Shown here: piece after piece, positions 37,309 through 46,195 of the stretch
How the letters are laid out: every line of letters starts with the position of its first letter
Numbering within the stretch: the stretch's first letter is position 1
From: Sphingopyxis sp. UBA6723
GTDB lineage: Bacteria > Pseudomonadota > Alphaproteobacteria > Sphingomonadales > Sphingomonadaceae
Length of the DNA stretch: 64,000 bases
Direction: 5' to 3'
Assembly: GCF_002454115.1 (NCBI RefSeq)
Contig: NZ_DKIH01000009.1
Span: 437,250-501,249, forward strand
Program-made: the position numbers and the translations under genes
Notes under the pieces: generated by a model
The model's input: only the letters and a program-made list of their open reading frames with translations
Databases searched by the model: none
What the model was told of the DNA's origin: nothing

Positions 37309-37763
37309 TTGCGCCGCAGCCTAGCAAGGATCGCGTCGAGCGAGAACAGCCCGCCGCAGCGCACAATGAGGATCGCCGCGATGGCGGCCCAAAGTGAGTG
37401 GACGGGCCACCACGCGTCGGGAAACACAAAGATCTGGATCACCAGCGTCATCACCAGCAACGCGGCCGCTGACAGCCGCGTCGCGAGGCCCACGAGCAGC
37501 AGGATCGGAAACAGATGCTCGGCATAGGTCGTCAGCGGCACCGCAATTGCGGGATCGAGCGGTAGGCCTGAAAATTCGGATGCGAACAGATCATATTGAA
37601 TCGGGTCGATTTGCAGAATGCTGCCCTCAACAACCTTGGTCTGGCCGGAGCGCCAGAACACGCCGGCGAGCGCCACACGCAGCAGCAAGAGCGCAATCGC
37701 CTCGGGTATATGACCCGCCACAATGGCCACCCCGCGATCATGAAGTGCAACGATCCGCTTCAT
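37305..37763 (-). CDS. DoxX family membrane protein of bufferin operon
   Basis: A 152-aa DoxX protein with four membrane helices. The opening (PEAIALLLLRVALAGVFWRSGQTKVVEG) and LTTYAEHLFPILLLVGLATRLSAAALLVMTLVIQIF are diagnostic. DoxX members often follow DUF2063/DUF692 genes in metallophore-type operons; the role may be export or redox at the membrane, which is inference. It overlaps sigF by 4 bases. Confidence 0.88.
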   Translation of the reverse strand: MKRIVALHDRGVAIVAGHIPEAIALLLLRVALAGVFWRSGQTKVVEGSILQIDPIQYDLFASEFSGLPLDPAIAVPLTTYAEHLFPILLLVGLATRLSAAALLVMTLVIQIFVFPDAWWPVHSLWAAIAAILIVRCGGLFSLDAILARLRRK

Positions 37764-37766
37764 CTT

Positions 37767-38462
37767 TCAAATCCTCTCGAACGCGCCAGCGGCAATGAGC
37801 GCCGCAACAGCACCGCCACCGTAGGGATGCAGTTCGGCGAGATGCGCCATGAGGTTACTGAGCGGCGCCTTTTCGGTCGCCATGGAGAGCGCCGCGACAT
37901 CGGCACCATCGACAGCCAGCAATCGCACTTCGGAATCCGGTCGGGTGACCAGCAGCGCCTGGACGCCGCGCGCAAAGCCAGGATCGACGAGCGGTGCGGC
38001 GGCACTGGACAGCGTGACGACGCGCATGGCCGGGTGACAGCGCACAACGCGGGCCAGCAGCGCTGCCTCGTCCAGTTCAGCCAGGTCGGCAAGCGCCAGC
38101 GCCGGAGCATCGGCGGCGTGATAGCTTTCCAGCCACGCCCATTCGAAGCGCGCCAGGTCCGCGGCGAGCGGGTCGGCCACCCAGTCTGGAAAGCCTGCGC
38201 CAATCTGCGCCACCGACCGGCCTTGCGCGCCGCCAACGTCAAGGAAGGCGCGCGACAGCCGATTGAACTCACCTTCACCCAGATAATCGCGCGTCCGCGG
38301 AAATGTGTCTTCGAGCGCGACAAGGCGCGCGTGCGAGATCGTGTTGGCATGGACGCGAAGTCCGCGCAGCACTGCGGCGTGGTCGCCCGCCAACAGTCCG
38401 GCTAGCAGATGGTCGGGGCCGCGGAGCAGCGCCGCGGCGATCGCCGCCTGCGCCTCACGCAT
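37767..38462 (-). CDS. bufC: DUF2063 / HvfC-BufC family maturation partner
   Basis: A 231-aa protein with the DUF2063 N-terminal domain (REAQAAIAAALLRGPDHLLAGLLAG through GVHANTISHARLVALEDTFPRTRDYLGEGEFNRL) and an alpha/beta C-terminal part. Despite the old label putative DNA-binding, this family partners MNIO enzymes (DUF692) in maturing Cys-rich peptides. It overlaps the DUF692 gene by 8 bases, and such fixed coupling supports joint action. Confidence 0.88.
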   Translation of the reverse strand: MREAQAAIAAALLRGPDHLLAGLLAGDHAAVLRGLRVHANTISHARLVALEDTFPRTRDYLGEGEFNRLSRAFLDVGGAQGRSVAQIGAGFPDWVADPLAADLARFEWAWLESYHAADAPALALADLAELDEAALLARVVRCHPAMRVVTLSSAAAPLVDPGFARGVQALLVTRPDSEVRLLAVDGADVAALSMATEKAPLSNLMAHLAELHPYGGGAVAALIAAGAFERI

Positions 38463-39321
38463 CGACCGGCGCGCGCGCGAGCAGCGCGTCAGCCTTGGCC
38501 ACTTCGGCCGTCAGGGTCGCAAAATCGGGAACGTCGCTGTCCCATTCAACCAGTATCGGCTTCGGCCCGGAGCGGCGCAGAAAAGCCGCGAGCAAATCCC
38601 AGCAACTGTCGCGCACTGGCGATCCATGGTCATCAATCGCGATCGTGCCGCCCATATCGTCGGCCTTGCGGCTGTGACCCGCGACATGCACCTCGCCGAC
38701 CAGCGCCGGGTCGAACGCGGCAAGCCACGACGCCGCATCGCGGCCAAGGTTGAACGCCGACACCTCGATATTGTTGATATCAAGCAGCAGCCCGCAACCG
38801 CTGCGATTGCATAGTTCGTGCAGGAATTCGACTTCGTCCCAATCATCGCCGATATACGCCAGGTACCGCGACGGATTTTCGATCAATATCGCCCGCTGCA
38901 ACTGATCCTGCACCCGCCCGACTTCGCGGACGAAATGATCCAGTGCAGCATGGCTGTACGGGATGGGCAGCAGGTCGGGGAATTTGTCGCCGGGGCCGTT
39001 GCTCCAGCTGAGGTGATCGGAAACCATCGCCGGCTCATATCGGTCGCATAGCTGCGCCAGCGACGCCAGTTCGCCGCGATCTACCCCGGCCGCGGACCCG
39101 ATCGACAGTCCGACCGAATGGAAACTGAGCGGCATATACGCCGCAATGGCGGTCAGCCAGCGATGCGGAGGCCCGCCTGCGCCGAAGTAATTTTGGGGAT
39201 GTACTTCGGCCCAGGCGGGCGGAGCGGCCCGCTCCACCGCCGCCAGCACGTCGGTGTAATGTTCGGGCTTCAACCCGAAACCGGCGCGGCGCGGCAAGCC
39301 ATGGGGCGGGCGGGGGGGCAC
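38455..39321 (-). CDS. bufB: DUF692 multinuclear iron oxidase (MNIO), bufferin synthase
   Basis: A protein of about 288 aa in the DUF692/MNIO family, with TIM-barrel metal ligands in EVHPQNY, SFHSVGLSIGS, VSDHLSWSN, IENPSRYLAY, LLDINNIEVS and EVHVAGHSR. MNIO enzymes convert Cys residues of precursor peptides into oxidised heterocycles. GTG 39321, 5 bases after the precursor stop, is the likely start with GAGG before it; TTG 39297 is an alternative. The longer frame upstream only shadows the precursor gene. Its substrate should be the DUF2282 protein just upstream. Confidence 0.9.
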   Translation of the reverse strand: MPPRPPHGLPRRAGFGLKPEHYTDVLAAVERAAPPAWAEVHPQNYFGAGGPPHRWLTAIAAYMPLSFHSVGLSIGSAAGVDRGELASLAQLCDRYEPAMVSDHLSWSNGPGDKFPDLLPIPYSHAALDHFVREVGRVQDQLQRAILIENPSRYLAYIGDDWDEVEFLHELCNRSGCGLLLDINNIEVSAFNLGRDAASWLAAFDPALVGEVHVAGHSRKADDMGGTIAIDDHGSPVRDSCWDLLAAFLRRSGPKPILVEWDSDVPDFATLTAEVAKADALLARAPVDA

Positions 39322-39326
39322 TTGCC

Positions 39327-39620
39327 TCAGCTCTTCTTGGCGACCGGCTTTGCGTTGCCCTTGCGTTCCGCCAGCGCGCCGCCCATCTTTTCGCAGCTGC
39401 CCTTGGTCACATATTTCCACGCATTGCCCTGGTAATCGACGGTCGAGGTTCCGGCGCAGCTGGTGCCGGGACCGGCGGCGCAGTCATTCTTGCCCTTCAG
39501 CGACACGCCATAGCAGCGTTCCTTGGCGCCATCGGCGGCAACGGCGGGCACGGCGACCGCACCGGCGGCCATGGCGAGAACGGCGGAGGCGGCGAGTGAC
39601 AATTTCAGGCTGTTCGACAT
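39327..39620 (-). CDS. bufA: bufferin-type RiPP precursor (DUF2282)
   Basis: A 97-aa DUF2282 protein with a signal peptide ([21 protein letters not shown], cleavage near AVA-ADG). Four Cys lie at 36, 47, 55 and 76, in ERCYGV, NDCAAG, TSCAG and GSCEK, matching the four-Cys pattern of copper-binding bufferins. In that family the two central Cys become thiooxazole-type groups through BufB/BufC and the outer two pair (family knowledge, from memory). It is first in a six-gene operon and has a SigF-like promoter 54 bases upstream. Confidence 0.9.
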   Translation of the reverse strand: MSNSLKLSLAASAVLAMAAGAVAVPAVAADGAKERCYGVSLKGKNDCAAGPGTSCAGTSTVDYQGNAWKYVTKGSCEKMGGALAERKGNAKPVAKKS

Positions 39621-39673
39621 GATGGATACTCCCTTTGAAAATGATTGATGCGGGGGATGGCATCGATAGGAGT

Positions 39674-39699
39674 TTCGGTCGTGCGCACCCGAAGGTTAC
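39674..39699 (-). promoter_or_regulatory. SigF-type promoter GTAACC-N16-CGAA
   Basis: On the minus strand GTAACC (39699-39694) is followed after exactly 16 bases by CGAA (39677-39674). This equals the SigF consensus I recall from Caulobacter. It lies 54 bases upstream of the bufferin precursor start, and sigF itself is the fifth gene of the operon. Confidence 0.78.
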
Positions 39700-39781
39700 G
39701 CATCGCAATATGGCGCGCCATTTTGTCGCCACCTTCGGCGCGCAGGGTCGGCTTTTGCGATTTCGACCCGAAAGCCAGACC

Positions 39782-40258
39782 ATGAGCGTAGCGTTTCGCC
39801 GCGAAAGCGACGACGATCATAAAGAGCCCGAATTCGAGCTGCCCATCGCGGTCGGCCCGAACTGGGTGACCCCGCGCGGGCTGCGGCTGCTCGGCGAAGA
39901 CGTCGCGCGGCTGGAAGCCGACATCGCGCAAACGGCGGATGAAGAGGTGCGGAAGAAGCTGCAACGCCGCCTCCGCTATTTCCACACCCGCCAATCGACC
40001 GCCGACGTGCAGGCGCCGTCTGCCGATGGCAGCGTCGGCATCGGCAGCCGCGTGACCTATCGCCTCAACAACGCCGAAAAGACGATCACGATCGTCGGCG
40101 GCGACGAGGCAGATCCGGCGCTGGGATGCGTCGCCTTTTCGGCCCCGCTCGCCCGCGCGCTGATGGGCGGCGAAGCGGGCGAGCGCATGGAATATCAGGA
40201 CCGCGAAGATGCGATCGAAATTGTCGCCGTCACAACCGATCCGGAGACGCAGGCATGA
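39782..40258 (+). CDS. GreA/GreB family elongation factor
   Basis: A 158-aa protein with a short alpha-helical hairpin (GLRLLGEDVARLEADIAQTADEEVRKKLQRRLRYFHTRQ) and the GreA/GreB C-terminal domain (IGSRVTYRLNNAEKTITIVGGDEADPALGCVAFSAPLARALMG). It probably binds the RNA polymerase secondary channel and helps rescue stalled complexes. ATG 39782; divergent from the bufferin operon and overlapping the next gene by 4 bases. Confidence 0.87.
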   Translation: MSVAFRRESDDDHKEPEFELPIAVGPNWVTPRGLRLLGEDVARLEADIAQTADEEVRKKLQRRLRYFHTRQSTADVQAPSADGSVGIGSRVTYRLNNAEKTITIVGGDEADPALGCVAFSAPLARALMGGEAGERMEYQDREDAIEIVAVTTDPETQA

Positions 40259-40434
40259 AAGACAAGTTCGAACGCCACAAACAGCCTTGGACACCGGCGG
40301 AAATCGACAAGCTGCACACGCTGGCGAAAAAAGGCATGCCGCTGAAATCGATCGCGAAGGCGCTCACGCGCAGCGAGGAATCGGTCAAGGCGCGCGCCAA
40401 GGCCGATAGCTTGCCGATCGCGAAGCTGCACTGA
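40255..40434 (+). CDS. small SANT/Myb-like DNA-binding protein
   Basis: A 59-aa protein, WTPAEIDKLHTLAKKGMPLKSIAKALTRSEESVKARA, with a single helix-turn-helix of the SANT/Myb-like type. ATG 40255 overlaps the GreA-type gene's stop. It is probably a small nucleoid or transcription factor; targets unknown. Confidence 0.72.
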   Translation: MKDKFERHKQPWTPAEIDKLHTLAKKGMPLKSIAKALTRSEESVKARAKADSLPIAKLH

Positions 40435-40440
40435 GCCGCC

Positions 40441-41619
40441 ATGTCCACAACCGAATTTGATGCCATCGTGCTGGGTGCCGGCGCGGCCGGGTTGATGTGT
40501 GCCGCGGTTGCGGGGCAGCGCGGCCGCCGGGTGCTGTTGCTCGACCATGCCGACCAGGTGGGCAAGAAAATCCTGATCTCGGGCGGCGGGCGCTGCAACT
40601 TCACCAATGTGAACACCGCGCCCGACCGCTTTATCTCGGCGAACCCGCATTTCGCCAAATCGGCGCTGGCGCGCTACACCCCCGCCGACTTCATCGCGCT
40701 CGTCGATCGCTATGGCATCGCCTATCATGAAAAGACGCTGGGCCAGCTATTCTGCGACGGGTCGGCGAAACAGATCGTCGCGATGCTGCTGGAGGAGTGC
40801 GCCAAGGGCGGGGTCGACGTCCGCACCGGGCAGCCGGTCAGCGACGTCACCCACGCCGACGGCAAGTTCACCGTCCGCTTCGGCGACCAGAATTTCAGCG
40901 CCCCGGCGCTAGTGATCGCCACGGGCGGCCCGTCGATCCCGCAGATGGGCGCGACCGGTTTCGCTTACGATCTCGCCCGGCAGTTCGGCCTCAAGGTCGT
41001 CGAGCCCCGCCCTGCGCTCGTGCCGCTGACTTTGGGCGGCGACGACGTGTTGTTCCGCACCTTGTCGGGAATCGCCGCCCCCGTCGAGGCGCGCGCGGGC
41101 AAGGCGGCGTTTCGCGAGGCGGCGCTCTTCACGCATCGCGGTCTCTCGGGTCCGGCGATTCTGCAAGTCAGCAGCTATTGGCGCCACGGCGAGCCGGTGA
41201 CGATCGATTTCCTGCCCGACGCGCCCAACGACTGGCTGCTCGAAACCAAGCGTACCCGTCCGCGCACGACCGTCCGCGCCGCGCTCGGTGCGATGCTCCC
41301 CGACCGCCTCGCCGAAACCCTCGCCGAACGCTTGGCACTCCCCGGCGAGCTTGCGGCGCAAACCGACCGCAAACTCGCCGATGCCGAATCGCGTCTTGCG
41401 CGCTGGGATTTTCGCCCCAACGGCACCGAAGGCTTCGCCAAAGCCGAGGTCACGGTGGGCGGAATTTCGACCGCCAGCCTGTCGTCGCAAACAATGGTGG
41501 CCAAAACCGTTGCAAACCTCTATGCGGTCGGCGAGGCCGTAGATGTCACTGGGTGGTTAGGCGGCTATAATTTTCAATGGGCCTGGGCAAGCGGACACGC
41601 TGCCGGACAGGTGATTTAA
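40441..41619 (+). CDS. NAD(P)/FAD-dependent oxidoreductase, HI0933/YhiN family
   Basis: A 392-aa flavoprotein. The dinucleotide-binding motif GAGAAGLMCAAVAGQRG lies at the N-terminus, followed by the HI0933 signature VGKKILISGGGRCNFTN. The C-terminus NLYAVGEAVDVTGWLGGYNFQWAWASG closes the FAD fold. The reaction is not known. It starts 6 bases after the preceding small gene, probably in the same transcript. Confidence 0.9.
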   Translation: MSTTEFDAIVLGAGAAGLMCAAVAGQRGRRVLLLDHADQVGKKILISGGGRCNFTNVNTAPDRFISANPHFAKSALARYTPADFIALVDRYGIAYHEKTLGQLFCDGSAKQIVAMLLEECAKGGVDVRTGQPVSDVTHADGKFTVRFGDQNFSAPALVIATGGPSIPQMGATGFAYDLARQFGLKVVEPRPALVPLTLGGDDVLFRTLSGIAAPVEARAGKAAFREAALFTHRGLSGPAILQVSSYWRHGEPVTIDFLPDAPNDWLLETKRTRPRTTVRAALGAMLPDRLAETLAERLALPGELAAQTDRKLADAESRLARWDFRPNGTEGFAKAEVTVGGISTASLSSQTMVAKTVANLYAVGEAVDVTGWLGGYNFQWAWASGHAAGQVI

Positions 41620-41684
41620 GCCCATTGAGCCCCTTCTATCGGCCCGTCACCGCACCGGTGACCGCCTATGCTATTGAGATAATA

Positions 41685-43553
41685 ATGACTTTCGAAAATC
41701 TTTCCCCCGTCCTTTCGGACGCGCTTACCGCGCGCGGCTATGAAGCGCTCACCCCCGTGCAGTCGCAAGTCAGCGAAGATCAGGCCAAGGGCCGCGACCT
41801 GCTCGTCTCCGCCCAGACCGGGTCGGGCAAGACTGTCGCCTTCGGCCTCGCGATGGGCGACGAGCTCATTGAGGATGGCCGCCTGCCCTTCGCCACCTCG
41901 CCGCTCGCGCTGATCATCGCCCCGACCCGCGAACTCGCGCTGCAGGTCAGCCGCGAACTCAGCTGGCTTTACGCCAAGGCCGGCGCGCGCATCGCAACCT
42001 GTGTCGGCGGCATGGACGCCAGCAAGGAACGCCGCGCCCTCGGCCAGGGCGTTCAGATCGTCGTCGGCACCCCGGGGCGCCTGCGCGATCACCTCGAACG
42101 CGGCGCGCTCGACCTGTCAGCACTCCGCGTCGCGGTCCTCGACGAAGCCGACGAAATGCTCGACATGGGCTTCCGCGACGATCTCGAGGAAATCCTCGAC
42201 GCCACGCCGACCACGCGCCGCACGTTGCTCTTCTCGGCCACCATTCCCAATCCGATCGTCCAGCTCGCCAAGCGCTATCAAACGAACGCGCTTCGCATTT
42301 CGACCGTGGGTCAGGATCGCGGCCATGGCGACATCGCCTATCAGGCGGTGACCGTCGCCCCGGCCGATATCGAAGGCGCGGTGGTCAACCTGCTCCGCCT
42401 CCACGACGCCGAAACCGCGATGCTGTTCTGCGCCACACGCGACAATGTCCGCCGTCTCCACGCCAGCCTCGTCGAACGCGGTTTCGCTGCGGTCGCGCTG
42501 TCGGGCGAGCATAGCCAGAATGAACGCAACGCCGCGCTGCAAGCGCTGCGCGATCGCCGCGCCAAGGTGTGCGTCGCAACCGACGTCGCCGCGCGCGGTA
42601 TCGATCTGCCGACGCTCAGCCTGGTCGTCCACGTCGAAATTCCCCGCGACGCCGAAGCCCTCCAGCACCGTTCGGGCCGCACCGGCCGCGCGGGCAAAAA
42701 GGGGACCGCGGTCATCATCGTCCCCTACCCGCGCCGCCGCCGTGTCGACGGCATGTTGCGCGGCGCGCGGATCGAGGCCGAATGGATGGACGCCCCGACC
42801 GCCGCCGACGTGCGTAAGCGCGATCAGGAACGGCTGATGGAAAAGTTGCTCACCCCGGTCGAGCATGAGCCTGAGGATATCGAACTCGCGCAACGCCTGA
42901 TGGCCGAGCGCACCCCCGAGGACATCGCCGCTTCGCTCGTCCAGGCGCACCGCGCGCTGATGCCACCGCCCGAGGATCTGATCGACAACGGCCCGCGCGG
43001 CCGCGACACCGCCGGTCGCCCCGAGCGCGGCGAACGCTTCGAGCGCCCGGAACGCGGCGCCGGTGGCGACCAGCGCGAAGGGTTTGAGGACAGCGTCTGG
43101 TTCCGCCTCAACATCGGCCGTCATCAAAACGCCGATCCGCGCTGGATCCTGCCTTTGCTCTGCCGCCGCGGCCATGTCAGCAAGAACGAGATCGGCGCGA
43201 TCCGCATCGGTCCCAAGGAAACGATGTTCAACATCCCGCGCGCCATCGCCGATCGCTTTGCCGAGGCGGTGATCCGCAGCGCCAATGAAGATGGCGAGGA
43301 CGACAGCGGTGTGGCGATCACCCCGGCACCCGACGGCCCGACCTATCCGCCGCGCCGCGATAAGGGCGGGCATTCGGGCGGCCATAGCGGCCCGCGCGAC
43401 GGCGCCCCGCGCAGCACGCTCGGCCGCGCGCCCGGCGGCGACCGCAGCTTTGGCGATCGTCCGCGTGGCCCCGGCGGCCCCGGCGGCAAGCCCACCGATC
43501 GTTACAAGCCCAAGCCCTTCGGCCAGCGCAGCCCGCGCCGTCCGTCGAAGTAA
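41685..43553 (+). CDS. deaD: DEAD/DEAH box RNA helicase with DbpA-type C-terminal domain
   Basis: A 622-aa DEAD-box helicase. Motifs in order: AQTGSGKT, PTRELALQ, VLDEADEMLDMGF, SAT, and HRSGRTGRAGKKG. The C-terminal DbpA-like RNA-binding domain (WFRLNIGRHQNADPRWILPLLCRRGHVSKNEIGAIRI, about residues 470-540) is followed by a Gly/Arg/Pro-rich basic tail. It most likely remodels ribosomal or structured RNAs, including in the cold. Start at ATG 41685; upstream sequence in the same frame is the end of the flavoprotein gene read differently. Confidence 0.92.
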   Translation: MTFENLSPVLSDALTARGYEALTPVQSQVSEDQAKGRDLLVSAQTGSGKTVAFGLAMGDELIEDGRLPFATSPLALIIAPTRELALQVSRELSWLYAKAGARIATCVGGMDASKERRALGQGVQIVVGTPGRLRDHLERGALDLSALRVAVLDEADEMLDMGFRDDLEEILDATPTTRRTLLFSATIPNPIVQLAKRYQTNALRISTVGQDRGHGDIAYQAVTVAPADIEGAVVNLLRLHDAETAMLFCATRDNVRRLHASLVERGFAAVALSGEHSQNERNAALQALRDRRAKVCVATDVAARGIDLPTLSLVVHVEIPRDAEALQHRSGRTGRAGKKGTAVIIVPYPRRRRVDGMLRGARIEAEWMDAPTAADVRKRDQERLMEKLLTPVEHEPEDIELAQRLMAERTPEDIAASLVQAHRALMPPPEDLIDNGPRGRDTAGRPERGERFERPERGAGGDQREGFEDSVWFRLNIGRHQNADPRWILPLLCRRGHVSKNEIGAIRIGPKETMFNIPRAIADRFAEAVIRSANEDGEDDSGVAITPAPDGPTYPPRRDKGGHSGGHSGPRDGAPRSTLGRAPGGDRSFGDRPRGPGGPGGKPTDRYKPKPFGQRSPRRPSK

Positions 43554-43578
43554 CCGACGGACGATCACCTAAAACGCC

Positions 43579-43673
43579 ATCATTGCGACCCCGGCGAAAG
43601 CCGGGGGAAGCAATCCAGAGCGGTTTACGCCTACTCTGGATTGCCGCGTCGCCTCCGGCTCCTCGCAATGACG
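43579..43673. repeat. inverted repeat element with cggtttacgc centre
   Basis: The terminal arms cattgcgacc... and ...tcgcaatg enclose a hairpin (ccccggcgaaagccgggg) and paired gcaatccagag / ctctggattgc. Its centre gcggtttacgc is shared with the elements at 17943 and 24094, so the families may be related. Confidence 0.8.
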
Positions 43674-43746
43674 GTGTTGGTGAACGACTTGCCCTTGCAC
43701 TCCCCTGACCAGCCCACCAGATGGACCGGACAGCAGGAGCGCGCGC

Positions 43747-44733
43747 ATGCAAGCAACCCAAGCCTTTATCGAAAGCCAGGGCGGACCCGAGGTCATCGAC
43801 TGGCGCGACGTCACGCTGGGCGAACCCGGCCCCGGGCAGGTGCTGCTGCGGCAAACCGCGGTCGGGCTGAACTATCTCGACACCTATCACCGCGACGGCA
43901 CCTATCCAATTCCGCTCCCCAGCGGCCTTGGCGTCGAATCCGCCGGTGAGGTCATCGCCGTCGGCGAAGGTGTCCACGGCTTCCAGCCCGGCGACCGCGC
44001 CGCGACCTTCGGCCCCGAACGCACCGCCTATGCCAGCGCGCGGCTGGTTAGCGCAGCGTCGCTTTTCAAACTGCCCGCTACCATCGACGACGAAACCGCC
44101 GCCGCCGCGCTGCTGAAAGCGTGCACGGTCGAAATGCTCGTCGAGCGCTGTGCAAAAGTCGAAGCAGGCTGGCCCGTGCTCGTCCACGCCGCCGCGGGCG
44201 GGGTCGGACTGATCCTCGTCCAGTGGCTGAAGGCGATCGGGGCGACCGTTATCGGCACCGTCAGTACCGAAGCCAAGGCCCATGCCGCGCGCGAAGCGGG
44301 TGCCGACCATGTGCTGATGTACAAGAGCGACGATGTCGCCGCGCATGTCCGCGAAATCACCGATGGGCAGGGCGTTCCCGTGACCTTTGATGGCATCGGC
44401 ATGGCGACATGGGACGTCTCGCTGAAAGCGACCGCGCGGCGCGGGCTGATCGTCAGCTATGGCAATGCCGGTGGCCCGGTGACCGGCGTCAATCTGGGCG
44501 TGCTCGCTCAGCATGGCTCGCAGTTCGTGACCCGCCCGACGCTGTTCGACTATTATCTCCACGCTGGCGAGCGTGCCGTGGGTGCCGAACGCGTGTTCGA
44601 GATGATCGAGAGCGGCGCGGTGAAGATTATGGTTGGCCAGCGCTATGCGTTGCAGGATGCGGCGCGGGCGCATGCGGATTTGCAGGCCGGACGGACGACG
44701 GGCTCCAGCCTGTTAATCCCGGAACACAGCTAA
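43747..44733 (+). CDS. qor: quinone oxidoreductase, zeta-crystallin type
   Basis: A 328-aa medium-chain dehydrogenase without Zn ligands. It has the NADPH-binding AAAGGVGLILVQWLKAIGATVIGTVST (near residue 145) and the N-terminal region GLGVESAGEVIAVGEGVHGFQPGDR. It reduces quinones by one or two electrons using NADPH. It lies between two palindromic repeats, probably its own transcription unit. Confidence 0.9.
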   Translation: MQATQAFIESQGGPEVIDWRDVTLGEPGPGQVLLRQTAVGLNYLDTYHRDGTYPIPLPSGLGVESAGEVIAVGEGVHGFQPGDRAATFGPERTAYASARLVSAASLFKLPATIDDETAAAALLKACTVEMLVERCAKVEAGWPVLVHAAAGGVGLILVQWLKAIGATVIGTVSTEAKAHAAREAGADHVLMYKSDDVAAHVREITDGQGVPVTFDGIGMATWDVSLKATARRGLIVSYGNAGGPVTGVNLGVLAQHGSQFVTRPTLFDYYLHAGERAVGAERVFEMIESGAVKIMVGQRYALQDAARAHADLQAGRTTGSSLLIPEHS

Positions 44734-44737
44734 ACTT

Positions 44738-44817
44738 CCGTTCGCATCGAGCGAAGTCGAGATGCCCATTGTCAGAGCACGACCTAGGGGTGTCTCGACT
44801 TCGCTCGACACGAACGG
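44738..44817. repeat. inverted repeat (ccgttcg..tcgagcgaagtcgag family)
   Basis: A third copy of the element seen at 20424 and 34436, between the convergent qor and fghA genes. Confidence 0.85.
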
Positions 44818-44831
44818 AAATAAATGGCGGG

Positions 44832-45680
44832 TCAGGTTCTCAACCGCTCCGCATGCCAAGCGACATGCTCGGCCAGAAAGGTCGAGATGAAATAATAGCT
44901 GTGGTCATATCCCGGCTGCATCCGGATCTCGGCCTTCTGCCCGTTGCGTTCGCTCGCCGCGACCAGCAGCTCGGTCTTCAATTGCTCGGTCAGGAAATTG
45001 TCGGCGTCGCCCTGATCGACGAGCAGGTCTGGGACGCGCAGCCCCTGATCGAGCAGCGCACAGGCGTCGTACGCCTGCCACTCCTCGCGGTCGGCGCCGA
45101 GATAGTTGCCAAACGCCTTTTCGCCCCACGGACATTGCGTCGGCGCGACGATCGGCGAAAAGGCCGACACGGAGCGGAAACGATCCTGATTGCGCAGGCC
45201 GATCGTCAGCGCGCCATGCCCGCCCATCGAATGGCCGGTGATGCCCTGCCGCGTCAGGTCGGCGCTGGGGAAATTGCGCAGGACCAGCGAGGGCAGCTCG
45301 TCCTCGATATAGGAACGCATCCGGTAGTTTTTCGCCCACGGCTCCTCGGTCGCGTCGACGTAGAAACCGGCACCCAGCCCGAAATCCCACGCGCCGTCGG
45401 GATCGTCGGGAACCCCCTCACCGCGCGGCGAGGTATCGGGCGCGATGAAGATCACGCCATGCTCGGCGCAGGCAGCGCGATATTCGCCCTTTTCCATCAC
45501 ATTGGCGTGGGTGCAGGTCAGCCCCGACAGATACCACAGCACCGGCAGCTTCGCGCCGGGATCATGGTCGGGCACGAAGACGGCAAAGGTCATGTCGGTG
45601 CCAGTGGTCGTGCTCGCATGCTTGTACACGCCTTGCGTGCCGCCATGGCTGCGAACGGTGGAGAGAGTCTCAAGGGTCAT
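44832..45680 (-). CDS. fghA: S-formylglutathione hydrolase
   Basis: A 282-aa esterase D-type enzyme releasing formate and glutathione from S-formylglutathione. The nucleophile is S151 in GHSMGG, with WYLSGLTCTHANVMEKGEYRAACAEHG (oxyanion region) and the conserved YDHSYYFISTFLAEH at the C-terminus. It acts after the glutathione-dependent formaldehyde dehydrogenase encoded at 47688. ATG 45680 overlaps the stop of the upstream deacylase gene (ATGA). Confidence 0.94.
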   Translation of the reverse strand: MTLETLSTVRSHGGTQGVYKHASTTTGTDMTFAVFVPDHDPGAKLPVLWYLSGLTCTHANVMEKGEYRAACAEHGVIFIAPDTSPRGEGVPDDPDGAWDFGLGAGFYVDATEEPWAKNYRMRSYIEDELPSLVLRNFPSADLTRQGITGHSMGGHGALTIGLRNQDRFRSVSAFSPIVAPTQCPWGEKAFGNYLGADREEWQAYDACALLDQGLRVPDLLVDQGDADNFLTEQLKTELLVAASERNGQKAEIRMQPGYDHSYYFISTFLAEHVAWHAERLRT

Positions 45681-46180
45681 GCGGGTTCCTGAACGGGAAT
45701 GGGGGCGACCAAGGGGTCATGCCCCCAATGGCGCAGCAGGTCCAGTATCGCGGCGCCCGCCAGCGCCAGCGTTGCGGTGTTGCGCAGCGGGTGGACGCCC
45801 ACGGGGTCGGCGTCGGCCAGCGCCGCGTCGAGCACCACGGTGATGCTCCCCGGCGCGGCATTGATCGCGGCAAGCGGGGTGACCGACCCCGGCGTGATGC
45901 CGAGCAGGCGCTCCATGTCGGCGGCCTTGGCAAAGCTGATAGGCTTGCACCCGATCGCGCCGGGCAGGCGCTTCAGATCGACTCGCGCATCGGACGGCAC
46001 GGTGACCAGCCAAAAGGCCCCGCCCTTGTCCTTCAGGAACAGGTTCTTGGTGTGCGCGCCCGGCATCGCGGCATGTACCGCATTGCTCTCGGCCACGGTG
46101 AACACTGCGTCATGCTCATGTTCGGTGAAGGGGATTCCAAGCGCACCTAAGTCCGCCCGCAATCCCGCTTCGCCGCGCAT
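45677..46180 (-). CDS. YbaK/prolyl-tRNA associated deacylase (ProX-like)
   Basis: A 167-aa YbaK-domain protein, the stand-alone form of the ProRS editing domain. It has TVAESNAVHAAMPGAHTKNLFLKDKGGAFWLV and the C-terminal GVHPLRNTATLAL typical of the ProX/PrdX group, which hydrolyses Ala-tRNA-Pro. The start is ATG 46180 (a TTG one codon upstream is possible). It overlaps fghA by 4 bases, a coupling without an obvious functional reason. Confidence 0.88.
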   Translation of the reverse strand: MRGEAGLRADLGALGIPFTEHEHDAVFTVAESNAVHAAMPGAHTKNLFLKDKGGAFWLVTVPSDARVDLKRLPGAIGCKPISFAKAADMERLLGITPGSVTPLAAINAAPGSITVVLDAALADADPVGVHPLRNTATLALAGAAILDLLRHWGHDPLVAPIPVQEPA

Positions 46181-46195
46181 CAATCTATCGGCCGA

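Noticed and set aside
42117..43568. Long minus-strand ORF antisense to the DEAD-box helicase
   Set aside because: Shadow of a clear helicase gene; no domain or ribosome site.
43318..44673. Minus-strand ORF antisense to the helicase end, repeat and qor
   Set aside because: Spans a non-coding repeat and antisense sequence; no recognisable family.
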